Source: Calditrichota bacterium (lineage in GTDB: Bacteria > Electryoneota > RPQS01). From it: DNA of 7,277 nucleotides. The notes under the pieces were generated by a model, which saw only the letters and a list, made by a program, of their open reading frames with translations, was not told where the DNA came from and did no database searches. The stretch spans positions 1 through 7,277 of the forward strand of contig JAGVEU010000235.1 of NCBI GenBank assembly GCA_020057985.1. The letters run 5' to 3'. Below, in pieces: positions 1 to 5,980 of this stretch; position 1 is the stretch's first letter, and each line of letters starts with the position of its first letter. Made by a program: the position numbers and the translations under genes.

Positions 1-261
1 AAATCCCGCTGGAGAATCGAACTCTTCTTCAAGTGGATCAAACAAAACCTCAAGGTCACCACCTTCTTCGGACGAAGTGAAAATGCTGTGCGCTGGCGAC
101 TACTCACCGCACTCTGTCTCTACCTACTCTTGACAATGCTCAAATTCCACTTCCTCCTCCAGAGCTCGCTGAGGATGATCCATCAACTGATCGAACACTA
201 CCTCTTCGACAATGTTGCCCTCGATGATCTGCTCTTCGGTACATTTCAGTTCCAAACCTAA
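1..261 (+). CDS. IS4-family transposase, C-terminal fragment (cut by window edge)
   Basis: An open frame runs from base 1 to a TAA at 259-261 and gives 86 residues. It opens with KSRWRIELFFKWIK, which fits the C-terminal part of the IS4 signature Y-x2-R-x3-E-x6-K: R3, E7 and K14 have the right spacing, and the Tyr would fall one codon outside the window. E7 would be the catalytic Glu of the DDE triad. The following stretch (FFGRSENAV, then a hydrophobic LTALCLYLLLTML helix) is typical of the IS4 group whose transposases carry an N-terminal DUF4372-type domain, although that part is not visible. The fragment ends normally, so nothing shows that the gene itself is broken. It is convergent with the copper operon and has no functional link to it. 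The family call is strong; the subgroup is less certain. Confidence 0.87.
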   Translation, partial: KSRWRIELFFKWIKQNLKVTTFFGRSENAVRWRLLTALCLYLLLTMLKFHFLLQSSLRMIHQLIEHYLFDNVALDDLLFGTFQFQT

Positions 262-300
262 ACCTTCCATTTTCAATGCGCTACATTAAGATAATAGTGC
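1..300 (+). mobile_element. Right end of an IS4-family insertion sequence (boundary approximate)
   Basis: The transposase C-terminus at 1-261 implies that an IS element ends shortly after it. In compact IS elements the terminal inverted repeat lies within tens of bases of the stop codon. The AT-rich stretch around 284-299 (tacattaagataatagt) is the best candidate for the terminal repeat. The left end and any target-site duplication lie outside the window, so the exact boundary cannot be fixed; 300 is an estimate. Confidence 0.4.
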
Positions 301-431
301 CGTCAACGGGGGGAGATTTCACGCCCTGAACGAGGGAACCCATAAACAAAATAGCAAACCTTGGGAAAATGCAAATGGCGATCTTCGCGACTTGGTGACA
401 CTTGCTCGACCGAATGGTTAGCCTTTCAAGA
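262..431. other. Non-coding stretch between the IS tail and the operon terminator
   Basis: No convincing reading frame, RNA gene or promoter is visible here. It probably contains the IS right end, then host flanking DNA. The only local structure is a short perfect inverted repeat, CCGT-CA-ACGG, at 300-309, too short to interpret. The two flanking genes converge on this stretch, so no promoter is required in it. Confidence 0.4.
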
Positions 432-458
432 AAAAAGCCCCTTGTCGAAGGGCTTTTT
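432..458 (-). terminator. Rho-independent terminator of the copper operon, possibly bidirectional
   Basis: AAAAAGCCC (432-440) and GGGCTTTTT (450-458) are perfect inverted repeats around a 9-nt loop. On the minus strand the GC stem is followed by a T run, the usual form of an intrinsic terminator, and it lies about 40 nt past the TAG stop of the lipoprotein gene. Because the A and T tracts are symmetric, the hairpin could also stop transcription arriving from the transposase on the plus strand. The GC part is only four pairs, extended by A-T pairs, so efficiency may be moderate. Confidence 0.8.
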
Positions 459-497
459 CTGCGCGAGCATCTGCTGCAAAGTACTGTGCAAGAGCGG

Positions 498-1970
498 CTA
501 CAAGGCAGGACGGTAGAGAATACCGTTGGGATGAATGCCGACCGGTATCGTGGCGATGACCATTCGGCTTTCGCAGTCTATAACGGAAACCGTGTTGCTC
601 ATTTCGTTGGTCACATACACTCGTTCGCCATTGGGGCTGAAGGCAATTCCATGCGCCCGTTGGCCGGTGGGAATAGATGCAACAAAGGAACGCGAGGTCA
701 AATCGAAGATGTGAATCTGTCCGTTATCTTCATCGGCGATGTATGCTTCGTTTCGGACCGGATTAACGAATGCCTGGCCGGGGGTAAAGCCAAGCGCCAG
801 TGTCGTGTCCACGGCAAAGGGATTAAGCGTTATGATCGTGATGCTCTTCGATCCTTCGTTGGTCACCCAAGCTTTCTGACCATCCGGCGTTATCCACGCA
901 CCGACAGGAGTCGTTCCGGCGGAAACTCCGTCATTCGGCAAGCTCGCATTCAAGTGGATTCTGGTAATTGAGGCGCTGCCGCTATTCGCCGTGAACGCAT
1001 ATTGACTGTCCGGAGACAGACTCACCTCCAGCGGTGTGGTGCCTGTCACGTAGCTGCTGACCTCAGCGAGCGTCAGCGCTGAGTATCGGTGCACCATGTT
1101 GTGAGTGGCATTGGCAAGCACGATGCTTTGGCCATCGGAAGTCATAACTCCGTTGTGTACGACTCCGGCTACTGTAATCCTGCCCGTTTCGAGCAGGGTG
1201 CGCGAGTTTATAAGGAGAACTCTTGAGGTCCCCGTGCTGCCGCCATGCGCGCCTGAACCGCCGCCATGACCGCCGCTCAGATCTCCGCCCGGATCGGAAA
1301 CGAGCAGTGTGGATCTATCCGGAGACAGATAGATATGATGAAGGTACCTGATATTTTCCAGTGGTTGGATCCCGAGCAGCATGTTGGTTGCCGGGTCAAT
1401 GGCAGCGATATCACCTGAACCACCGTCCACTGCGAAGACCACGTCTTGCGAAAGGTCAAGGGCGATCTGATGCATGACGGAGGGCCCTGTGGAAAACGAA
1501 ACACGGATCTCGTCTTCCTCCATTCCGCCCATCATCATGCCGTTGTCCATGCCGTCCATACCGCCCATGCCCATCGTGTCGAGCATCGGGTGATACATCA
1601 TTCCGTTTTCCCCCGTCATCATTCCCATCATGTGCACAGTGTAGGTCGTGTTTTCCTCGAGCTGAGTTGCCGGACGAAACGTCATCACCGTGCGCTCCGC
1701 ATTCCATGTGGAGCTTCCGGCCATCGCCGCCATTCCGACTCCCCAACCTTTGTGAAGCATGAAGTGGCGCTCCATGCTGTCCGTCATCATGGACTGATTG
1801 AAACCTACGGTGACTGTCGTTTGAGCAGGCACGTTGACAGAATTGTCCATCGGATTCACCGTGACGAGAACCTGAGTGGGTGTGTTGCTGTCTGTGCTGC
1901 TTTTCTTGCAGCCGATGAATATAGCGAATACGAATAGTGGCGCGATGACGAAAATGGAGCTGGACTTCAT
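498..1970 (-). CDS. Lipoprotein: Ig-like domain with Met-rich insertion plus YVTN-type beta-propeller
   Basis: 490 residues, ATG at 1970, TAG at 498-500. Residues 1-20 form a lipoprotein signal peptide ending FIG-C21-KK, so Cys21 should be lipidated and the protein anchored on the periplasmic face or cell surface. Residues about 34-163 resemble a bacterial Ig-like (Big_5/SbsA-type) domain: VNPMDNSVNVPAQTTVTVGF at the start, TTYTVHMM near the end, and a closing VSFSTGPS strand. A loop before that last strand is expanded into a Met-rich segment (114-150). Residues about 165-490 are YVTN-like propeller repeats, with motifs such as SPDRSTLLVSD, TPDGQKAWVTNEGSKSITII and SPNGERVYVTNEMSNTVSVID, roughly seven blades. 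A Gly/His-rich loop interrupts the second blade (230-247). No enzymatic motif is visible. It is the last gene of the operon, 113 nt after the TRASH gene, with only a weak purine-rich ribosome site. Copper or silver binding is inferred from its position and Met/His content; the exact role is unknown. Confidence 0.85.
   Translation of the reverse strand: MKSSSIFVIAPLFVFAIFIGCKKSSTDSNTPTQVLVTVNPMDNSVNVPAQTTVTVGFNQSMMTDSMERHFMLHKGWGVGMAAMAGSSTWNAERTVMTFRPATQLEENTTYTVHMMGMMTGENGMMYHPMLDTMGMGGMDGMDNGMMMGGMEEDEIRVSFSTGPSVMHQIALDLSQDVVFAVDGGSGDIAAIDPATNMLLGIQPLENIRYLHHIYLSPDRSTLLVSDPGGDLSGGHGGGSGAHGGSTGTSRVLLINSRTLLETGRITVAGVVHNGVMTSDGQSIVLANATHNMVHRYSALTLAEVSSYVTGTTPLEVSLSPDSQYAFTANSGSASITRIHLNASLPNDGVSAGTTPVGAWITPDGQKAWVTNEGSKSITIITLNPFAVDTTLALGFTPGQAFVNPVRNEAYIADEDNGQIHIFDLTSRSFVASIPTGQRAHGIAFSPNGERVYVTNEMSNTVSVIDCESRMVIATIPVGIHPNGILYRPAL
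1521..1634 (-). other. Met/His-rich insertion in the lipoprotein's Ig-like domain (candidate Cu(I)/Ag(I) site)
   Basis: This stretch encodes residues 113-150 of the lipoprotein. It contains 15 Met within residues 114-150, plus H113 and H127, and Asp/Gly spacers (for example MGMGGMDGMDNG and MMMGGM). It sits where ordinary Ig-like domains of this type have a short loop before the final FSTG strand. Further Met and His lie just upstream in the same domain (M61, M62, M66, H69, M71, H73, M80, M83). Thioether clusters of this kind bind Cu(I) and Ag(I) in known periplasmic copper proteins; metal binding here is an inference. Confidence 0.7.
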
Positions 1971-2083
1971 TCTTGTTCTTTTCTCTTGTGGATTTCTTTA
2001 TTTACTGATGTTTGTAGCCATATTTCAGGAAGCACCAGATACACCGAACTCACGGACATTGACGACGATTCCGGGCAAGGCGG

Positions 2084-2692
2084 TCAATGTTGATGATCCG
2101 CTTTAGACGGTTCCTTTCGCTCAGGTTCACTCTTGTCGGTGGGCGACGAATCAGACGGCTCGGTTTCTCGGAGTTTTCCGAGATACTTGTCCCGCTCCTT
2201 CATGAACTTCGAGACACAGCCGTTGCAGCAGAAGCGAACAAGCCGGTTGTTGTAGACGAAGTCTACCGGATCACCCATGTCGCCACCGAGCTTTTCTCCG
2301 CTCACGATGCAAGTCAGGAGCGGATACGAAGGTTTTTCTTTGGCGATGATCGCATCATCAAGCTGCTTCAAATACTTCATCTTAGCTTTCTCAAACTTCG
2401 GCGGGCAGCCGTTGCAGCAGAAACGCACTTCCCGGCCGTCATAGCTTCTGATTACCGGATCACCCATCGCGCCCAGCTTTTCACCGCTGACAATGCAATA
2501 GTCAATCGGATAAGCTGAAATCGCCATTGATGCTCCGGTAGCTCCGTGCTGCATGTCGCCGTGATCCATTCCACAACCCATCATACACATTTGCGTGTGG
2601 CCGGAGCCATGACGGTTGTCATGTTTGATCACCGTTGTCACGACGAAGGTGACGAGCATTGCGCCCATTGCGATGGCCATAAAGAGTCCCAT
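2084..2692 (-). CDS. Membrane-anchored tandem TRASH/YHS-like metal-binding protein
   Basis: 202 residues, ATG at 2692, TGA at 2084-2086. Residues 2-22 form one hydrophobic segment with no lipobox, probably an uncleaved membrane anchor with the rest in the periplasm. Residues 32-56 are rich in Met, His and Cys (HTQMCMMGCGMDHGDMQHG). Two similar domains follow, about 61-111 and 123-175. Each has CIVSGEKLG, then MGDPV, then VRFCCNGC, then KF and KYL. The putative ligands are C66 with C92/C93/C96 and C128 with C155/C156/C159, matching the C-x(about 20-25)-C-x3-C pattern of TRASH domains, which act in heavy-metal trafficking and sensing. The charged Ser/Pro/Lys/Glu tail (176-202) ends in HQH. The gene starts 13 nt after cusA with a good ribosome site, so it is co-transcribed with the pump. 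A role as metal chaperone or sink feeding CusBA is likely but not proven. Confidence 0.85.
   Translation of the reverse strand: MGLFMAIAMGAMLVTFVVTTVIKHDNRHGSGHTQMCMMGCGMDHGDMQHGATGASMAISAYPIDYCIVSGEKLGAMGDPVIRSYDGREVRFCCNGCPPKFEKAKMKYLKQLDDAIIAKEKPSYPLLTCIVSGEKLGGDMGDPVDFVYNNRLVRFCCNGCVSKFMKERDKYLGKLRETEPSDSSPTDKSEPERKEPSKADHQH
2168..2326 (-). repeat. Second TRASH-like domain of the tandem pair
   Basis: This stretch encodes residues 123-175 of the tandem TRASH protein, from YPLLTCIVSGEKLGG to KYLGKLRE. It matches the first copy at nearly every key position and carries one extra residue (GGDMG against GAMG). Putative ligands are C128, C155, C156 and C159. The DNA has diverged between copies, so the duplication is not recent. 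Confidence 0.75.
2360..2512 (-). repeat. First TRASH-like domain of the tandem pair
   Basis: This stretch encodes residues 61-111, from YPIDYCIVSGEKLG to KYLKQLD. Putative ligands are C66, C92, C93 and C96. The two copies start 62 residues apart and are joined by a short linker (DAIIAKEKPS). Confidence 0.75.
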
Positions 2693-2698
2693 GTTAGA

Positions 2699-2705
2699 TC
2701 CTTTC
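2699..2705 (-). promoter_or_regulatory. Ribosome binding site of the tandem TRASH gene
   Basis: On the minus strand GAAAGGA lies directly after the cusA TAA stop and 6 nt before the ATG at 2692. It fixes the start of the TRASH gene and is the clearest Shine-Dalgarno site in the window. Confidence 0.75.
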
Positions 2706-5700
2706 TTAGCTGGTTACGGTTACAGGTCCTGACTTAACTTCCTTGCGCTTCCACAAGTAATAGATCGCCGGATAAACGAGAAGTTCCATTGCAAACGACG
2801 TGATCAATCCACCGACCATCGGGGCGGCGATTCGTTTCATCAGATCCGATCCCGTTCCGGTAGACCACATGATGGGCAGCAAACCGATGAATGTGGCGCA
2901 AACCGTCATCGCCTTGGGCCTTACGCGCTTGACGGCGCCGTGGACAATCGCTTCGACCAAATCGCCTGTGGTGCGGAGTCGCCCTTTGGCTTTGGCTTCG
3001 TCATGCGAGAGATCGAGAAAGAGCAGCATGAACACTCCGGTTTCGGCGTCCAAGCCGAGGAGTGCAATCATTCCGACCCAGACTGCAATCGAGACATTGT
3101 AGCCCAGCAAGTAGACGAGCCAGATGGCGCCGACGGCGGAAAACGGAACGGCAAGCATAACGACCGCCGACTTGAAACTCGACTTCGTGTTCATATACAG
3201 CAGCGCGAAGATCAATACCAACGTCAGCGGCAGAATGAACTTGAGACGCTCCTTGACACGCAGCATGTTTTCGTACTGACCGCTCCAGACGAGTGAATAG
3301 CCTGTCGGGAGTTTCACTGAAGCAGAAACCGCTTGCTTGGCGTGCTCCACGTAGCTTCCAATATCCACTTTGGAGGTATTGAAGTCCACGTAGACATATC
3401 CCGCCAGCAAGCCGTTTTCGTCGCGGATCATCGCCGGGCCTTCGACCAGTTTGACGTCTGCGATTTCGGCCATGGGAATTTGTCCCATTCCGTCGGGAAG
3501 CGGAAGAAGCACACGACGCAGTGCATCAAGGTTATCGCGATAGTCGCGGGCATAGCGCACGTTCACTCCGTAGCGCGCGCGGCCATCAATGGCAATGGTT
3601 TGATTATCGCCCCCGACCGCCGTCATGACCATCATATTGGCGTCATCCACTGAAAGTCCATAGCGGGCCAGCCGGTCGCGCTTCAGCTCAAAATCGAGGA
3701 AGTAGCCGCTTGCCACTCGTTCCGCATAAATGCTGCGTGTGTCCGGTACGCCCTGCATCGCCGATTCAACCTCCAGAGCGATGCGCTGAATGCTATCAAG
3801 ACTACTTCCGGAGATTTTGATTCCAATCGGTGTACGAATGCCCGTCGAGAGCATATCAAGCCGTGCTTTGATGGGCATGGTCCAGGCGTTACTGATTCCC
3901 GGCAACTGCAGAGTTTCATCCAACTCCGCAATCAGTTCCTCTTCCGTGATGCGGTCCCGCCATGCAGTGCGAAGAACTCCTTTCAGCCATTCGGGAGCCC
4001 AAGAGGAATACCAACGAGGCTTCTCGCGCCACTCCAATTCCGGCTTCAGCAGAATGGTGGTCTCCATCATGGTGAACGGAGCCGGATCGGTGGAGGTTTC
4101 TGCACGCCCCGCTTTGCCAAAGACGCGATCTACCTCAGGAAAAGTCATAAGCAGCTTGTCCTGCACCTGAAGCGCCTTTTGCGCCTCAGCCACAGACATT
4201 CCCGGCTGCACTGCTGAAGGCATATAGAGCAGACTGCCCTCGCGGAGCGGCGGCATGAACTCTGATCCAAGTTTCAAGTACACAGGAATCGTGGAGGCCA
4301 CGATGAGCAAGCTGGCCAGGATGGTGGCTTTGGGATGCCGGAGCACAAAACGGCACGGCGGCTCGTAGATGCGATGCAGCAAGTGGCTGATCGGATGCTT
4401 CTCTTCGGAATAGTACTTGCCCACAACGAGCTTTGTGGCAGTCCAAGCCAGAAAGCGAGGACGAAATTTGTACGGCTCGATTCGCGCAAACATCATGCGC
4501 ATCGCCGGATCCAGTGTGATTGCCAACACCGCCGCTATCGCCATTGCGAGGTTTTTCGAGTAAGCGAGCGGCTTGAAGAGTCTTCCTTCCTGATCCAGCA
4601 AGGTGAAGATTGGCATGAAGGCAACCGCAATGACAAGCAGCGAAAAGAACACGGAAGGCCCGACTTCGAGCAACGCTTCCAGTCGGATCTTATGGAAATC
4701 ACCTTTCATTCCATCCGCTTGCCAGTGATAAATCTTGTTATAGGCGTTCTCGACTTCCACGATTGCGCCATCTACGAGCACACCGATGGAGATGGCGATT
4801 CCGGCAAGGGACATGAGATTCGCCGTCAGACCCATCATGTACATGGGGATAAATGCCAAGGCTACACTCACCGGAATCGTTATAATCGGAATCGCCGCCG
4901 AGGGAATGTGCCAGAGGAACAGCAGAATCACAATCGCAACGATGATCATTTCCTCGATCAGTTTGCCCTTGACAGTTTCAATGGCGCGTCCGATCAGCTC
5001 CGAGCGGTCATAGGTCGTGACAATTTTGACACCTTCCGGCAAGGAAGGCTTCAGCTCCTCCAACTTCGCTTTGACGCGCTCGATGACGTTGAGCGCATTT
5101 TCACCCTGCCGCATGACCACGATGCCGCCCACGATGTCCCCTTGACCGTTGTAATCGGCAATGCCGCGTCTGAGTTCTGGGCCTAATGCGACTGTGCCAA
5201 CGTCCTTGACCGTGATGGGTGTTCCGCTTTCGGTCTTGAGCACAAGTTGTTCAAGATCCGCCTCAGACTTCACATAGCCACGTCCGCGCACCATGTACTC
5301 GCGTCCGGCAATTTCCACCAACCGCCCGCCCACGTCGTTGTTGCCTTTGCGTACAGCTTCGATAACGACATCCAGCGATAGCCCATAATTGGCCAGAGCA
5401 TTGGGATTGATCGTGACCTGATACTGCCGAACTTGGCCGCCGACGACAGCCACTTCGGCAACACCGGGCACACTCTGAATGGCATAGCGCAGAAACCAAT
5501 CCTGATAGCTGCGCAGTTCATCATTCGTATGTTTGCCCGAAGTATCCAGCAGAGCATATTGAAAGACCCAGCCAAGACTTGTCGCGTCAGGTCCCAGCTC
5601 GGTCTTGACGCCGCTTGGAAGCTGCGACGTGATCTTGGAGAGATACTCAAGCACTCGCGTGCGCGCCCAGTAAATGTCCGTGCCGTCTTCAAAGATCACA

Positions 5701-5978
5701 TAGACAAAGCTGTAGCCAAAGTCGGAGAAGCCGCGAATGGCTTTGACTTTCGGCGCGCCGAGCAGCGAGCTAATGATGGGATAGGTTACCTGATCTTCGA
5801 GAATATCGGGGCTGCGATCCCATCGCGAATAGACAATGACCTGTGTGTCTGAAAGGTCTGGCAACGCATCAAGGGAGATGCGCTTCATTGTCCAAACCGC
5901 GATGACAAGTGCAACGATGGTCGCAGCGATCACAAGGAAGCGATTCTCGGCGGAGAACCGGATAATTTTCTGGATCAT
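2706..5978 (-). CDS. cusA: Cu(I)/Ag(I) efflux RND transporter, inner-membrane pump CusA
   Basis: 1090 residues, complete; ATG at 5978, TAA at 2706-2708. It is a proton-driven heavy-metal RND (HME) pump that takes Cu(I)/Ag(I) from periplasm or inner membrane and passes it through CusB to an outer-membrane channel. TM1 is about residues 11-31, followed by the family motif LPDLSDTQVIVYSRW. TM clusters occupy about 340-490 and 910-1075. Copper-type identity rests on the three-Met site of the periplasmic cleft: M586 (LLYMP), M637 (FTMMETT) and M709 (RLDMLSTGI), matching M573, M623 and M672 of E. coli CusA. Proton-relay residues D403 (LVDGAIVEVEN), E979 (DAETGVFM) and K1022 (RPKAMT) match D405, E939 and K984. 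The G-T-G-S-D-L-M-K-R-I-A-A-P-M segment near 1041-1054 is also typical. It starts 2 nt after the cusB stop with no strong ribosome site, suggesting translational coupling. The length is slightly above E. coli CusA, with an insertion near 650-680. Confidence 0.96.
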   Translation of the reverse strand: MIQKIIRFSAENRFLVIAATIVALVIAVWTMKRISLDALPDLSDTQVIVYSRWDRSPDILEDQVTYPIISSLLGAPKVKAIRGFSDFGYSFVYVIFEDGTDIYWARTRVLEYLSKITSQLPSGVKTELGPDATSLGWVFQYALLDTSGKHTNDELRSYQDWFLRYAIQSVPGVAEVAVVGGQVRQYQVTINPNALANYGLSLDVVIEAVRKGNNDVGGRLVEIAGREYMVRGRGYVKSEADLEQLVLKTESGTPITVKDVGTVALGPELRRGIADYNGQGDIVGGIVVMRQGENALNVIERVKAKLEELKPSLPEGVKIVTTYDRSELIGRAIETVKGKLIEEMIIVAIVILLFLWHIPSAAIPIITIPVSVALAFIPMYMMGLTANLMSLAGIAISIGVLVDGAIVEVENAYNKIYHWQADGMKGDFHKIRLEALLEVGPSVFFSLLVIAVAFMPIFTLLDQEGRLFKPLAYSKNLAMAIAAVLAITLDPAMRMMFARIEPYKFRPRFLAWTATKLVVGKYYSEEKHPISHLLHRIYEPPCRFVLRHPKATILASLLIVASTIPVYLKLGSEFMPPLREGSLLYMPSAVQPGMSVAEAQKALQVQDKLLMTFPEVDRVFGKAGRAETSTDPAPFTMMETTILLKPELEWREKPRWYSSWAPEWLKGVLRTAWRDRITEEELIAELDETLQLPGISNAWTMPIKARLDMLSTGIRTPIGIKISGSSLDSIQRIALEVESAMQGVPDTRSIYAERVASGYFLDFELKRDRLARYGLSVDDANMMVMTAVGGDNQTIAIDGRARYGVNVRYARDYRDNLDALRRVLLPLPDGMGQIPMAEIADVKLVEGPAMIRDENGLLAGYVYVDFNTSKVDIGSYVEHAKQAVSASVKLPTGYSLVWSGQYENMLRVKERLKFILPLTLVLIFALLYMNTKSSFKSAVVMLAVPFSAVGAIWLVYLLGYNVSIAVWVGMIALLGLDAETGVFMLLFLDLSHDEAKAKGRLRTTGDLVEAIVHGAVKRVRPKAMTVCATFIGLLPIMWSTGTGSDLMKRIAAPMVGGLITSFAMELLVYPAIYYLWKRKEVKSGPVTVTS

Positions 5979-5980
5979 GA

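Noticed and set aside
300..309. Short inverted repeat CCGT-CA-ACGG as an operator or IS end
   Set aside because: Four-base arms occur easily by chance and no partner repeat can be compared in this window.
402..971. A 189-codon plus-strand frame near the terminator
   Set aside because: It runs through the terminator hairpin and is antisense to the propeller repeats of the lipoprotein; no ribosome site or recognisable domain.
1521..1634. Met-rich stretch as a frameshift or low-complexity artefact
   Set aside because: The frame is continuous on both sides, with Ig-like strands before it and the closing strand after it, so it is an in-frame insertion.
1446..1937. A 163-codon plus-strand frame with a strikingly His-rich translation
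   Set aside because: It is the antisense shadow of the Met-rich lipoprotein: CAT codons on this strand are the complements of ATG codons. The minus-strand frame has a signal peptide, recognisable domains and a terminator.
1971..2083. Sigma70-like or Bacteroidota-type promoter for the lipoprotein gene
   Set aside because: No pair of boxes with acceptable sequence and spacing was found; candidates such as TTCGGT with a downstream AAATAT are too weak to annotate.
4335..5186. A 283-codon plus-strand frame
   Set aside because: It lies wholly inside cusA in antisense, its translation is rich in Arg/His/Asp with no domain, and cusA is conserved across the whole stretch.
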